Origin: Chroogloeocystis siderophila 5.2 s.c.1
Lineage (GTDB): Bacteria > Cyanobacteriota > Cyanobacteriia > Cyanobacteriales > Chroococcidiopsidaceae
Direction: 5' to 3'
Assembly (NCBI RefSeq): GCF_001904655.1
Contig: NZ_MRCC01000009.1
Coordinates: forward strand, 1 to 64,000
DNA: 64,000 nt
Shown here: positions 1-11,168 of the stretch, piece after piece
How positions within the stretch are numbered: position 1 is the first letter of the stretch
Layout: every line of letters starts with the position of its first letter
The notes under the pieces: model-generated
Told to the model about the DNA's origin: nothing
Seen by the model: only the letters and a program-made list of their open reading frames with translations
Databases searched by the model: none
Made by a program: the position numbers and the translations under genes

Positions 1-547
1 GTTCATCCTTTTTTTCTAGCGCACCAACGCTTTTTTCTCAACTGCGTAACTCCTGTTAGGATATGAATTTGCCCCTAGACAAACAAAGTCCACCTGCGTG
101 GACTACATTTAAGGTCGTTTGTAATGACGCGATTGCCAGCTTGTAGGTCAGTAAGGGTTAATTTACTGCTAGCAGTACACACAAGTCTGTGCGTTTTTGC
201 TTGCCTTGATGACTAGCAAACTTACCTTTGGTACCATACCATTGAGTCACTTCTTGACGAATCTGCGTGTCAAGATTCCAACTGCGCTTGACGAAAGTGG
301 GTGCGATCTATATTTGTACAAAATATCACGTTCGCTCAGTGATTTTTGTCAATTTTCACCCTGAAAGTTAACTCAGGCAACACTCAGTAACGCCTTTTAT
401 ATCCGCAAAGTGCTAATTGCGTTTGCTTTCACTTGTTAATGCTTGGCTTTAAGTAACTTTATTTACTTAATTGTTTCCCTTTTTGCAGTTAAATTCTTGT
501 CATCAAAAAAAACTATTAACTGAATGTACAGAGCAGCAAGCAAAAGT
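1..547. other. gene-free stretch with one dispersed hairpin repeat
   Basis: No convincing coding region is seen on either strand. The stretch contains one copy of the dispersed hairpin AGTCCAC-CTGC-GTGGACT at 87-104, preceded by a GAATTTGC-like sequence that also precedes other copies in this window. The remainder is AT-rich and unremarkable. It may hold the upstream region of a gene outside the window. Confidence 0.6.
87..104. repeat. dispersed hairpin repeat, copy 1
   Basis: Perfect inverted repeat AGTCCAC / GTGGACT around a 4-base loop. Related copies occur at 5104-5121, 11053-11070 and 33903-33919. In this copy the downstream part shared by the others (GATTCATGCAGGAGGTCTA) is not recognisable, so it looks like a half-element. 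Confidence 0.7.
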
Positions 548-620
<73 letters not shown>

Positions 621-832
621 ATTGAATCATAAATATAGCACAGCGCCAGCTTGAAGGTAAATATTTTTTTAGAGTATCGCTAATAAAAAGATAGCTAAGG
701 ATAGCTGACCAATTGCAACCACCATAATAAAATAATATAGAATGCAAACATCTTTGTCTACATCTTAACAGAAGCACTTTATCTACCGTATAGCCCCTTT
801 CACATAAATAAAACTCATAAGAAAACTCACTT

Positions 833-1684
833 ATGGTCGTACATTCTTATCAAAAGCACACTATAATATTTCTCCATATTCCTAAAGCTTCTGGTAGTAC
901 ACTGCATCGAATAATTGAACAGCAGTATCCGCCTGTAGTTATTTATACTATTGATGGCTTGAATGTAGTTGAATCAACCAATGAATTCAAAAGCCTACCT
1001 CAAGAACAAAGACAAAAAATTAAGGTTTTGAAAGGACATATGAGTTTTGGATTGCATGAATATCTAGCACGTCCATCTACTTATATTACGATTCTACGCG
1101 AACCAGTAGAAAGAGTCATTTCTCAATATTATTATATATGTCATAATCCCAAGCATCGATTACATGCTCACGTAAAAGGTCAAAATCTCAGTTTGTCTGA
1201 GTATGTCAGTAGTGGTATAACTACAGCAGTTGATAATAGTCAAACGAGAATGTTAGCAGCAATAGATAAATCAATAGTAAAGTTTGGTCAAACTCCTACG
1301 GAAGCTTTAGATATTGCTAAACAAAATTTAAAAATATATTTCTCAGTTGTAGGACTCACAGAAAAATTTGACGAAACTCTCATTTTACTTAAGAAGAAGT
1401 TTGGGTGGAGATTACCTTTTTATGTAAGAGAAAATGTAACAAAAAATAGACAATTAAAGGAGAACATACCACCGGAAGCTATAGAAATTATACAACACTA
1501 CAACCTATTAGATATTCAGTTATATCATTACGCACAGCAAATCTTTGAGCAGCAACTTACCCAGTATGCAGGTAACTTTGAAGCAGAACTCAAATTGTTC
1601 AGGTTAATCAACCAACAATATGGAAAAGTGTATCCTATTTACCAATCAACTTTACACAAGTCTCAAAGTCTTATCAAAAAATAA
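833..1684 (+). CDS. sulfotransferase family protein
   Basis: A 283-residue protein of the Sulfotransfer_2-like group, which moves a sulfuryl group from PAPS to a sugar or other acceptor. The N-terminal strand-loop IFLHIPKASGSTLH (12-25) matches the 5'-phosphosulfate-binding loop, and REPVERVISQYY (89-100) the 3'-phosphate-binding segment with its Arg and Ser. No signal peptide or membrane segment is seen. The acceptor cannot be told; cyanobacterial relatives are usually linked to surface polysaccharide. The gene is markedly more AT-rich than its neighbours and has no HIP1 site, which hints at acquisition by transfer. It is flanked by over 200 bp of AT-rich DNA on each side and appears monocistronic. 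Confidence 0.85.
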   Translation: MVVHSYQKHTIIFLHIPKASGSTLHRIIEQQYPPVVIYTIDGLNVVESTNEFKSLPQEQRQKIKVLKGHMSFGLHEYLARPSTYITILREPVERVISQYYYICHNPKHRLHAHVKGQNLSLSEYVSSGITTAVDNSQTRMLAAIDKSIVKFGQTPTEALDIAKQNLKIYFSVVGLTEKFDETLILLKKKFGWRLPFYVRENVTKNRQLKENIPPEAIEIIQHYNLLDIQLYHYAQQIFEQQLTQYAGNFEAELKLFRLINQQYGKVYPIYQSTLHKSQSLIKK

Positions 1685-1894
1685 TATAAATTCTTGTTCC
1701 ACAACGTACTTAGTTGTGTTTTAGTAGAGACTCTTTTCCATAAAAAAGTTGATAAAAAATATTAAAACAATTATCATAATTAATACATAACATACAGCAT
1801 CAACTCTGGCAACCTATATCAGTTCGCCAAAAACGTATTTTCTTCTAAATTCTGCTTTTAAAGAAATTCAAGACGAAAACTCAGCTCCCAAAAC

Positions 1895-2323
1895 TTATTT
1901 CCTCAAAACCATCACGGGACAATGAGCAAATCGAACGACTCTTTCTGCTACAGAACCAAGAAAAAAACGACTTAAGCCAGTCCGTCCGTGCGAGGGGATG
2001 ACTATTAAGTCAGCATTAATTTCTTGAGCGTAATCAATAATTCTAGAACTAGGATCGCCGACTAAAATACCGATATGAACTCCTTGATATTCTGAATCTT
2101 TCAAGCGTTCATGTAATGCTTCTTGCACGTGTTTTATGCGTGTTTCATCATCTATCGTTTCCCATACAACTCCTGGTTCAGCAGGATGGAGATGAGAGAG
2201 AACATGCAATACGTGTAGTTGAGAAGGATCTTGGACAAATTCTCGTGCTGGTTCAAGTGCGGCGAAGGATTCTTCAGAAAAATCGATTGGGACTAGAACA
2301 CAATTTTTTTGTAACCAAGTCAT
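1895..2323 (-). CDS. universal stress protein (UspA family)
   Basis: A 142-residue single-domain Usp protein. The N-terminus CVLVPIDFSEES is the first beta strand with the conserved Asp. The C-terminal half has VIPSHGRTG followed by LGSVAERVVRFAHCPVMVLR, the ATP-binding-type G-x9-GS motif. The first glycine of the classical G-x2-G is a proline here, so nucleotide binding is likely but not certain. It is a cytoplasmic stress-response protein with no defined reaction. The symporter gene lies downstream on the same strand, 165 bp or more away. Confidence 0.9.
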   Translation of the reverse strand: MTWLQKNCVLVPIDFSEESFAALEPAREFVQDPSQLHVLHVLSHLHPAEPGVVWETIDDETRIKHVQEALHERLKDSEYQGVHIGILVGDPSSRIIDYAQEINADLIVIPSHGRTGLSRFFLGSVAERVVRFAHCPVMVLRK

Positions 2324-2488
2324 AATAATTGTCCTTATTAGTAGTCATACCTTTTTAAGTTGGTGGGTAATGGGTTGTCGATAATGGGTAATTCTTAATA
2401 AGTATTCTTGCCAATTACCAATAACCAATTACCAACCTTTAAGTTAAATTTTTGCACTCATTGCTTAAAAGTACTGTGCAAATTTAGA

Positions 2489-4012
2489 TTAACGATAAAC
2501 TGGCATTTGTCCAGTATTCAATCGTTTCATATAGCTTTCTAAATCTGCTGAGACTTTTCCAGATAACAGGTAGCACCCCAGAATATTAGGAAAAGCCATA
2601 GAGAGAATCATCATATCGCTAAAGTCGAGAACCGCCCCCAAATTAACAACAGACCCAATGAAGACAAAAATGACGAAGATAACTTTGTAAATCATTGTAG
2701 AGCGATCGCCAAACAAGTAAGCCCAACAACGTTCGCCGTAGTAACTCCAAGAAATCATCGTTGAGAAGGCAAACAAAAACACAGCGATTGACAGAATAAT
2801 GGGAAACCAACTAATGGCTGAAGCAAACGCCGTATTTGTAAGCTGTACCCCACTATCGGTTTGATCGGTGTACACACCAGTAATGACAACGACTAACGCC
2901 GTCATATTGCAAATGATTACAGTGTCAATAAATGGTTCTAATAAAGCAACGATTCCTTCGCGAATCGGTTCCTCTGTACGCGCTGCGGAGTGCGCGATCG
3001 CTGCTGAACCAACACCAGCTTCGTTAGAAAAAGATGCGCGTCTAAATCCTTGGACAAGTACTCCAATAAATCCGCCTGTAACGGCTTGCGGGACAAACGC
3101 TTCGCGCACAATTGTGGCAAAAGCAGCAGGAACTTGCGGTAAATTCGTCAGAATAATCCACAACGCGGCTAAAACGTAAATCAAGCACATTGCCGGGACA
3201 AGCTTCTCAGCAACTCCACCGATACGACGAATACCGCCAATAATTACCAAAGCAACCATTGCGCCTAGAATTATTCCATAAAGCCAGCTGCGTCCCACAA
3301 ATAAGGGAACCACACCAGCGATCGCCGAGTAAGATTGGTTGGCTTGAAACATATTACCGCCACCAAACGAGCCACCAATACATAACACCGCAAACAAGCC
3401 AGCTAGCAGCCTTCCTAAGGGGCGTAATCCAAGTTCTCCCAAACCGCGTGATAAGTAACGCATTGGACCGCCGGAGACTGTACCATCAGGTGATACCAGG
3501 CGATATTTTTGACCAAGCGTACACTCAACAAATTTACTGGACATTCCCAGTAATCCCGCGATCGTCATCCAAAACATTGCGCCAGGACCACCCAATTGAA
3601 TGGCGATCGCCACCCCTGCAATATTTCCTAACCCAACTGTTGCTGAAAGTGCTGCGGATAAAGCTTGAAAGTGAGTAACTTCTCCAGTTTCCGCCGGATT
3701 GTCGTAATGTCCTTGCACAACAGAGATCGCATGACCAAAAGCCCGAAAGTTGACAAATTTCATGCGCAGTGTAAAAAAAACTGCGCCGACAATTAGCCAT
3801 AAGACGATAAACGGTAGACCTGCAACACTGAAAAACAGTACCTGCGATAGTGCATCTACCAAACCAGAAAAAACCGCATCAATTCCTGCAACAAAGCCAT
3901 TGTCTGCTGTTGTCTCTTCGGCTGCTAAAGCTGTTCCTGATACAATCAGCAGCAACAATACTGTAAATACAGGAGATTTTCGCAGTACCCTTATAAGCGA
4001 ATATTTTCTCAT
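2489..4012 (-). CDS. sodium/alanine (AGCS family) amino acid symporter
   Basis: A 507-residue polytopic membrane protein that imports alanine or glycine with Na+. The family signature ATVGLGNIAGVAIAI followed by GGPGAMFWM lies near residues 125-155, and GGGNMFQANQ further on. About ten hydrophobic segments span the chain to residue ~490. The N-terminus has an extra hydrophobic stretch ending in ALAAEE (15-32) that resembles a cleavable signal peptide, as in several cyanobacterial members. Length fits the family. The 5' flank has only short AT-rich DNA and no identifiable regulator site. Confidence 0.92.
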   Translation of the reverse strand: MRKYSLIRVLRKSPVFTVLLLLIVSGTALAAEETTADNGFVAGIDAVFSGLVDALSQVLFFSVAGLPFIVLWLIVGAVFFTLRMKFVNFRAFGHAISVVQGHYDNPAETGEVTHFQALSAALSATVGLGNIAGVAIAIQLGGPGAMFWMTIAGLLGMSSKFVECTLGQKYRLVSPDGTVSGGPMRYLSRGLGELGLRPLGRLLAGLFAVLCIGGSFGGGNMFQANQSYSAIAGVVPLFVGRSWLYGIILGAMVALVIIGGIRRIGGVAEKLVPAMCLIYVLAALWIILTNLPQVPAAFATIVREAFVPQAVTGGFIGVLVQGFRRASFSNEAGVGSAAIAHSAARTEEPIREGIVALLEPFIDTVIICNMTALVVVITGVYTDQTDSGVQLTNTAFASAISWFPIILSIAVFLFAFSTMISWSYYGERCWAYLFGDRSTMIYKVIFVIFVFIGSVVNLGAVLDFSDMMILSMAFPNILGCYLLSGKVSADLESYMKRLNTGQMPVYR

Positions 4013-4216
4013 CAGATATTATTGCAATCACTAGATACAGAATGTCAAAAAAACTATAAATTTATTTGATGATAAAACTGTTAGCAAGGAAACATTTTGT
4101 TGCGTTTTGATGAAAATCCCTTAGCCTTATATTCCTAGCGAGATAAAACTCTTGCTTAGCAAAACCTAAAATAGAGTTAAGTCTTGTTAAGAATTTTAAA
4201 ATATTTGGGAAAGCGC

Positions 4217-5002
4217 ATGACAACAGCTTTAATTACAGGTGCTTCTGCGGGGATTGGTGCGGCTTTTGCGCAAGAATTAGCTGCACGTAAGACAAATTTA
4301 GTGTTAGTAGCGCGATCGCAAACGAAACTTGAACAACTCGCAACACAACTACAAACACAATACCAAATTCAAGTAGAGATTATCCCTCAAGACTTGACCG
4401 CACCACAAGCAGCGCAAACTGTATTTGATACTCTCAACAGTAAGAGTATCGCCATCGACTTGTTAATCAACAACGCTGGCTTTGGGGAATACGGTGACTT
4501 TCTTGAACTTGATCGCGAAAGACAGTTAAATATGATACAGTTAAATATTCTGGCGCTCGTAGATTTGACACATCTATTCTTATCACAAATGCGGCAACGC
4601 GGTTCAGGCAATATTATTAATATGTCTTCGGTAGCGGCGTTTCAATCGATGCCTTACTTTAGTGTCTATGCTGCAACCAAGTCATTTATCCTGAGTTTTA
4701 GTGAAGCTTTGTGGGCAGAGAATCGTAAATACGGTGTTCGTGTCATCGCAGTTTGCCCTGGACCAACTGACACGAACTTTTTCACAGATGCAGAATTTCC
4801 GCCAATTTTAGTTAATATTGCCGAAAAAAATTACACTTCCACAAAAGTTGTTGTCCGTGAAGCTTTAGCGGCTATAGAACAAGAGCATCCTGTCATTGTT
4901 CCTGGAGATTTGCGAAACCAAATATTAGCCAATATCCCGCGATTTTTACCAAGAGAAGCTATTACAACTTTTTGGAAAACAGTTTTAGGAAGTAGAAAGT
5001 AA
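4217..5002 (+). CDS. SDR-family short-chain dehydrogenase/reductase
   Basis: A 261-residue classical SDR with the cofactor motif TGASAGIG (7-14), the NNAG motif (85-88), and the catalytic Ser138, Tyr151 and Lys155 (YAATK). The VAR stretch after the second strand (31-33) suggests NADP(H). The ATG at 4217 is preferred over an in-frame upstream start at 4184 because the family begins directly with the TALITGAS strand. The substrate is unknown; the sequence looks like the YqjQ/DltE-type oxidoreductases. The dispersed repeat follows downstream. Confidence 0.9.
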   Translation: MTTALITGASAGIGAAFAQELAARKTNLVLVARSQTKLEQLATQLQTQYQIQVEIIPQDLTAPQAAQTVFDTLNSKSIAIDLLINNAGFGEYGDFLELDRERQLNMIQLNILALVDLTHLFLSQMRQRGSGNIINMSSVAAFQSMPYFSVYAATKSFILSFSEALWAENRKYGVRVIAVCPGPTDTNFFTDAEFPPILVNIAEKNYTSTKVVVREALAAIEQEHPVIVPGDLRNQILANIPRFLPREAITTFWKTVLGSRK

Positions 5003-5103
5003 AGTGTTGTTAACTGGTAATCGGTAATTGGTCATTGTGAGATATTAGCTTTTTCTGTTAGCTGTAGCTGCTGGCGAATAAATTTGCAAGCTAAATAAAA
5101 GAA

Positions 5104-5221
5104 AGTCTACCTCCGTAAACTTACCCGTAAAAATCTTGTTTTAGTGTACCTTCGTACACTTTGCTTGGATAGCCCTGACGAAAGTCGGAGGGCGGCTGTG
5201 ATTCATGCAGGAGGTCTACTA
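5104..5221. repeat. dispersed hairpin repeat element, copy 2
   Basis: A ~118-bp intergenic element. It starts with a degenerate hairpin AGTCTAC...GTAAACT, continues with a second short hairpin (GTGTACC TTC GTACAC) and a GGATAGCC...CGAAAGTCG block, and ends in GATTCATGCAGGAGGTCTA. The same order of blocks occurs at 33903-34021 and, more diverged, at 11053-11168. There is no coding potential. It is probably a non-autonomous repeat or RNA-level hairpin. Confidence 0.65.
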
Positions 5222-5279
5222 GATATTAACTGCAAGCGTACAAAAGTATTTTCTATTACCTAATTACCAAAACTTTTAG

Positions 5280-6059
5280 TTATACATACCGAGTCAACTG
5301 CACGCGGTAGCGTTCCTTTTTAGTAACAGCAACTTCACCGACTTCTAGGCGTCCTTTACCACGAATTGCAATTAAATCTCCAGGTTTAACTTGTGCGCTT
5401 GCTTGAGTTACCTCTTTCCAGTTAACACGCACATCGCCAGCATCAATCATATCAGCCATTTTGCTGCGAGAAGTGCCAAAGCCAGCGGAAGCGATCGCAT
5501 CTAACCTTAAAGAAGCTTCAACCGTTGTTAGTTCTTTTTTCTTAGGTTCGCGAATCTTGAGTTCACTTAACTCGATTCGTTGTAGTTTTACCGGAACCGA
5601 ACGCACTTGCTGAAGATTCATTTCTAAAAATTCGACAAGTTCAGGAACAACAATCGCTTGTGCGCCACGTTCACCCAAAACAATAATGTCACCTGTTTTC
5701 TCGCGAACAATACCAGTACCCAGCATTGCCCCCAAAAAATCGCGATGAGTTGCGGTATCAAATAAAAAATTCCCAGAAATATCAAGCGCCGCAACAGCGA
5801 CGTGTGATAAATCCAGTGGTATTTCAGGACGCGTGATCGCCAGACGTTGCCTTTCTGCTTGCGGATATCCACCCCAGGCGATCATTTGTACCTCAGTTAA
5901 ACGGCTAAAAACTTGTTGTGTTTCCGCTAATACTGGAGGAGACAAAAAATCAGTTAACACAACTTCCCAAGTTTTAATCGCCTGCTGTGCTCGATCAATT
6001 ACCTGTGCGACACTGTCTCGGTTTTCAACACCCTTTAAAAGTTCTTCTCTCGGTAGCAT
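5280..6059 (-). CDS. photosystem II S4 domain protein (YlmH-like RNA-binding protein)
   Basis: A 259-residue protein with the layout of the cyanobacterial PSII S4-domain family. The N-terminal YlmH-like region covers about residues 1-175 (with VLTDFLSPP near 35 and AWGGYPQAERQRLAI near 61). The C-terminal S4 RNA-binding domain covers about 180-250 (LRLDAIASAGFGTSRSKMADMIDAGDVRVN). The S4 domain binds structured RNA. The family is associated with PSII/plastid function by homology, but a precise role is not established. It starts at an ATG with no better alternative. It is monocistronic on the minus strand. Confidence 0.9.
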   Translation of the reverse strand: MLPREELLKGVENRDSVAQVIDRAQQAIKTWEVVLTDFLSPPVLAETQQVFSRLTEVQMIAWGGYPQAERQRLAITRPEIPLDLSHVAVAALDISGNFLFDTATHRDFLGAMLGTGIVREKTGDIIVLGERGAQAIVVPELVEFLEMNLQQVRSVPVKLQRIELSELKIREPKKKELTTVEASLRLDAIASAGFGTSRSKMADMIDAGDVRVNWKEVTQASAQVKPGDLIAIRGKGRLEVGEVAVTKKERYRVQLTRYV

Positions 6060-6204
6060 TCTAAATATATTTGATGTCTTAAACTAATGATGCACTAGGC
6101 TGAGCGACTGACTACAAAACTGCTCTAGTCATCTCAGACAATCCTCTCTTTCTCCCTCTCTGCGTTCTCTGCTCCGAATAAGGTTCGTTAAAACACGGAC
6201 CACA

Positions 6205-6720
6205 TCACACCTCAGCAGGATCGACATATCCTTGCAAATTCTCTGGTTCAAACTGACGTAGAACCCGCGTCGCTTGACGAGTCAAACTTTCTGAACCGCG
6301 CACCACAACCAAATATTTACCCGCATCGAGGCGATTGCGATAAGGCAAAGCGTCACCACTTCCAAAAGCTATCCCTGCTGCACCACCAACAAAAAAGCTT
6401 CCCATATAGCCAGCCGCAGCCCCTAATAACCCACCGATCAACTGATTACCAATATCCCCAGCCCAAGGGAAAGTATTCAACCCTGTTAGCAAATTGAAGG
6501 CAATTCCGGCAACAAAGCCAAACGGCACAAGCCACAGCATCATAATTCGCGATTGCTTTCTAGCCTGCTCTTTCGGGTCAATTAACCCAAACTCATCAGC
6601 ACTTTTGTATCCTCGACCAAGAATACTGACTTTATCAGTGGGAATACCTTCTTTTTCGAGCGCTAAGTAAGCAGCTTCGGCTTGGATGCGATCGGGGAGT
6701 ACAGCAACAAGGTAATTCAT
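6205..6720 (-). CDS. conserved membrane-associated protein with glycine-rich hydrophobic core
   Basis: A 171-residue protein when started at the ATG at 6720 (MNYLVAVLPDRIQAEAAY). An upstream in-frame start at 6762 is less likely. An N-terminal alpha/beta segment with the pattern of general-stress-protein 17M-like domains (DRIQAEAAYLALEKEGIPTDKVSILGR split over residues 10-36) is followed by two hydrophobic, Gly/Ala-rich helices (about 58-80 and 95-120). A soluble tail resembles another small alpha/beta fold (KYLVVVRGSESLTRQATRVL). Such proteins are common in cyanobacteria and have no defined function. No operon partner is evident. Confidence 0.75.
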   Translation of the reverse strand: MNYLVAVLPDRIQAEAAYLALEKEGIPTDKVSILGRGYKSADEFGLIDPKEQARKQSRIMMLWLVPFGFVAGIAFNLLTGLNTFPWAGDIGNQLIGGLLGAAAGYMGSFFVGGAAGIAFGSGDALPYRNRLDAGKYLVVVRGSESLTRQATRVLRQFEPENLQGYVDPAEV

Positions 6721-7074
6721 CTTAGCAAGTTTTATTGATTGACAGTTGTGCTTGAGATACAAGTCTCCATTTTCAATGTACCAGTGGTAAGCACGCGGCG
6801 GGTTCTGTCGGAATTATGATTTGTCCAACGCCATCGGATTTTGTCGGTATATTAATAAAAGGTATAGCCGGAATGCAGAAATTATTTTGTTAAATGTTCT
6901 GGCGCGGACGCCTTTACAGTTAAAATAACCTACTGCGGAAGCAACTGCGCTGTATCATAGAAGTTTTGTAAACTTACAGATTGTGCCTACAGTTGTGTCA
7001 ATGATAACAATCGCTGCTTAAGAGCATTTTGCTATCATGAATCGCGTTTTTCTACCTAGTCTTGCTTGCTAATT
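6721..7074. other. intergenic region between divergent genes
   Basis: About 350 bp separate the minus-strand membrane protein from serA. It must hold both promoters, but no regulator site, riboswitch fold or repeat could be assigned. Confidence 0.5.
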
Positions 7075-8655
7075 ATGGCTAAAGTTCTCGTCTCCGATCC
7101 GATTGACCAGGCAGGAATTGATATCCTGTCTCAAGTTGCTACCGTTGATATTAAAATTGGACTATCGTCAGAAGAACTGGCGCAGATTATACCAGAATAT
7201 GACGCGTTAATGATTCGCTCTGGCAGCCGCGTTACGCAAGAAATTATTGAAGCGGGAACGCAGTTGAAAATTATTGGCAGAGCAGGCGTTGGAGTTGATA
7301 ATGTAGACGTTAACGCTGCTACGCGCAAGGGGATTGTTGTTGTCAACTCACCCGAAGGCAATACGATCGCCGCCGCCGAACACGCACTAGCGATGATGCT
7401 TGCTTTATCGCGCTACATTCCTGATGCAAACGCTTCGGTGAAAAGTGGCAAATGGGATCGCAAAAGTTTTATTGGTGCAGAAGTTTATAAAAAGACGCTA
7501 GGAATCGTTGGTTTAGGTAAAATTGGCTCGCACGTAGCCACGGCAGCGAAAGCCATGGGCATGAAACTGTTAGCATACGATCCGTTTATTTCGACAGAAA
7601 GAGCCGATCAGCTAGGCTGTCGCTTGGTAGAAATGGATGTTTTACTGCAAGAATCTGACTATATTACCTTGCACATCCCCAAGACACCAGAAACAACGCA
7701 CTTAATCGACGCCGCAGCGATCGCCAAAATGAAACCTAACGCACGCATCATCAACTGTTCGCGTGGGGGAATTATTGATGAAACAGCCCTGTATAATGCG
7801 CTTAAAGAAGGTAGAATCGCAGGCGCAGCGCTTGACGTTTATGAAACTGAACCGTTGGGAGATTCGCCGTTAAAGTCATTAGAAAAACAAGTCATTCTCA
7901 CTCCTCACTTAGGAGCATCGACTACCGAAGCACAAGTGAATGTGGCGATCGATGTCGCTGAACAAATTCGTGACGTTTTACTCGGATTACCCGCGCGATC
8001 AGCAGTTAATATCCCTGGGCTAGGTCCTGATATCCTTGAAGAACTTCGTCCTTACATGCAACTTGCAGAAACCCTCGGCAACTTGGTAGGACAATTAGCT
8101 GGAGGAAGAGTAGAACAACTCGTTGTCAAACTACAAGGCGAACTCGCAACAAATAAAAGCCAGCCTATCGTCGTCGCTGCACTCAAAGGTTTACTATCGC
8201 AAGCGCTACGCGAACGCGTTAATTACGTCAATGCGTCGATCGAAGCCAAGGAGAGGGGTATTCGCGTCATTGAAACGCGCGATGCAGGAGAACGCGACTA
8301 TGCAGGTTCACTGCATTTAGAAGCCAAAGGCTCTTTAGGCGACCATTCCGTGACAGGTGCTTTGCTGGGTGACAGTGAAATTCGCATTACAGACATTGAT
8401 GAATTTCCTGTTAACGTTCCTCCCAGTCAACATATGCTATTTACGCTACACCGTGATATGCCAGGAATCATCGGTAAAATTGGTTCGCTCCTCGGTAGTT
8501 TTAATGTAAATATTGCCAGTATGCAGGTAGGACGCAAAATTGTGCGTGGCGATGCTGTCATGGTTTTGAGCCTTGACGATCCCCTACCCGATGGCATTTT
8601 AGATGAAATTACCAAAGTGTCAGGCATTCGCGATGCTTATACGGTGACATTGTAA
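7075..8655 (+). CDS. serA: D-3-phosphoglycerate dehydrogenase
   Basis: A 526-residue enzyme that oxidises 3-phosphoglycerate to 3-phosphohydroxypyruvate with NAD+, the first step of phosphorylated serine synthesis. It has the long (type I) architecture. The substrate and NAD-binding domain carries GLGKIGSHVA (Rossmann, about 146-155), the NCSRGGIIDE segment and the catalytic HLGAST. It is followed by an allosteric substrate-binding domain and a C-terminal ACT domain (HRDMPGIIGKIGSLLG onward) that usually binds serine. The ATG at 7075 begins AKVLVSDPI and is preferred to the TTG nine bases upstream. prmA follows after 65 bp on the same strand. Confidence 0.97.
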   Translation: MAKVLVSDPIDQAGIDILSQVATVDIKIGLSSEELAQIIPEYDALMIRSGSRVTQEIIEAGTQLKIIGRAGVGVDNVDVNAATRKGIVVVNSPEGNTIAAAEHALAMMLALSRYIPDANASVKSGKWDRKSFIGAEVYKKTLGIVGLGKIGSHVATAAKAMGMKLLAYDPFISTERADQLGCRLVEMDVLLQESDYITLHIPKTPETTHLIDAAAIAKMKPNARIINCSRGGIIDETALYNALKEGRIAGAALDVYETEPLGDSPLKSLEKQVILTPHLGASTTEAQVNVAIDVAEQIRDVLLGLPARSAVNIPGLGPDILEELRPYMQLAETLGNLVGQLAGGRVEQLVVKLQGELATNKSQPIVVAALKGLLSQALRERVNYVNASIEAKERGIRVIETRDAGERDYAGSLHLEAKGSLGDHSVTGALLGDSEIRITDIDEFPVNVPPSQHMLFTLHRDMPGIIGKIGSLLGSFNVNIASMQVGRKIVRGDAVMVLSLDDPLPDGILDEITKVSGIRDAYTVTL

Positions 8656-8720
8656 GGGTGAGGGGTGAGGGAAGAATAAATCATTCTTTAAAACTTGCCT
8701 CATGCTTATTGGGCTGATTT

Positions 8721-9599
8721 ATGGCTAATACTTGGTGTGAATTACAGATTATTTGCGATCCTGTGCTAGAAGAAACTGTTTTCTGGCAACTCGAGCAATT
8801 TGGTTTTCGGGGAATGGCAAGTGAGAAAAAAGGAGACTTTCGCTTGATTCGCTCGTATTTACCCTCACAAGAGGTGCAAGCAGTCGATTTAGAAGCGTTG
8901 TTGCAAAATTTGAGCAAAAATGCTAAACTTATGAGCTTAGCTGCGCCAGAAATACATCAGCAACAGCTTGATGAAGAAGATTGGGCAAATAGTTGGAAAC
9001 AATACTGGCATCCTCAGGAAATTGGCAATCGCGTCTTAATCAATCCTGCATGGCTACCAACGCCGGATACTGATCGCATTATCATCCATCTCGACCCTGG
9101 TGTCGCTTTTGGTACAGGCAACCATCAGACAACGCAATTGTGTCTCGAAGCCTTAGAAGATTGTATCAACAGTGACGCTGTGATCGCAGATATTGGCTGT
9201 GGCTCTGGTATTCTATCAATTGGATCGCTACTTTTAGGCGCAAGTCAAGTTTATGCAGTTGATGTTGACCCCCTTGCAGTACAATCTACGGCTAGCAACC
9301 GTGAACTCAATGCAATCAAACCAGAGCGCTTAATCGTCGAACAAGGCAGTGTTGAACGGCTGGTATCGTTAGTATCAGCACCAGTAGATGGCATTGTTTG
9401 TAACATTTTGGCAGAAGTCATTATCAAGTTAATTCCGCAATGGAATGCGATTACCCATACCTCAACTTGGGGTATTCTGAGCGGAATTCTTGTGAACCAA
9501 GCTGAAGCTGTCAGCGATACATTAACTCAGCATGGCTGGCGCGTGACTAGCCAGTTGCAAAAACAAGACTGGTGCTGTCTCAATATTCGCCGTGTTTAA
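8721..9599 (+). CDS. prmA: ribosomal protein L11 methyltransferase
   Basis: A 292-residue SAM-dependent methyltransferase that trimethylates ribosomal protein L11. The conserved [14 protein letters not shown] lies at 125-138, motif [13 protein letters not shown] around 157-168, and the motif-IV-like [12 protein letters not shown] towards residue 235. The N-terminal L11-recognition domain ([13 protein letters not shown], 86-98) is intact and length is typical. It lies 65 bp after serA and could be co-transcribed. It converges with trxA, with only 11 bp between the stops. Confidence 0.96.
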   Translation: MANTWCELQIICDPVLEETVFWQLEQFGFRGMASEKKGDFRLIRSYLPSQEVQAVDLEALLQNLSKNAKLMSLAAPEIHQQQLDEEDWANSWKQYWHPQEIGNRVLINPAWLPTPDTDRIIIHLDPGVAFGTGNHQTTQLCLEALEDCINSDAVIADIGCGSGILSIGSLLLGASQVYAVDVDPLAVQSTASNRELNAIKPERLIVEQGSVERLVSLVSAPVDGIVCNILAEVIIKLIPQWNAITHTSTWGILSGILVNQAEAVSDTLTQHGWRVTSQLQKQDWCCLNIRRV

Positions 9600-9610
9600 A
9601 TACAAACAAC

Positions 9611-9928
9611 TTACAGCAACGTCTGTAACTTTTGAATCAACGCATCGGCTGGCATCACACCTTCAATGCGTTCTACAGGTTGACCGTGTTTGAAAAACAC
9701 TAATGTCGGTAAGGCTTGAACTTGATACTGACTAGCAATTTCAGGATACTTCTCAGTATCAATTTTTACAACGCGCAGTTGCTGCTGAAACTGTGCATTG
9801 ACTCGCTCTAAAATTGCCGCCATCATCTGACAAGGACCGCACCAGTCTGCATAAAAATCGACTAAGACTGGAACATTCGATTGCGCTAATAATTCTGCAA
9901 AGTTTTTGAACTGTTGCTTAGTTGCCAT
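9611..9928 (-). CDS. trxA: thioredoxin
   Basis: A 105-residue single-domain thioredoxin with the active site WCGPC (Cys30, Cys33) and the cis-proline region ALPTLVFF near 73-80. It is a general disulfide reductase of the cytoplasm. In length and sequence it is a typical m-type or minor cyanobacterial thioredoxin; which target pathway it serves cannot be told. It is convergent with prmA and monocistronic. Confidence 0.95.
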   Translation of the reverse strand: MATKQQFKNFAELLAQSNVPVLVDFYADWCGPCQMMAAILERVNAQFQQQLRVVKIDTEKYPEIASQYQVQALPTLVFFKHGQPVERIEGVMPADALIQKLQTLL

Positions 9929-11003
<1,075 letters not shown>

Positions 11004-11052
11004 AAGTCTACAACTACTTGGCTTGGCAAATGAATTCGCAGCTAAAAAACTA

Positions 11053-11168
11053 AGTCCACCTTCGTGGACTCGTTATTAATAAAAATCGAATTATCGAGTG
11101 TGCTGCCTTGCGTGCTTGGTTTTGGGTAGCCTCAACTTTAGTCGAAAGGCATCTACGATTCATCCACT
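11053..11168. repeat. dispersed hairpin repeat element, copy 3
   Basis: Begins with the perfect hairpin AGTCCAC-CTTC-GTGGACT and is followed by the block GTGTGCTGCCTTGCGTGC / TTTTGGGTAGCC...ACTTTAGTCG. It ends in GATTCAT, where the conserved tail has diverged. It lies between fabG and the groEL promoter, with no coding potential. Confidence 0.6.
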
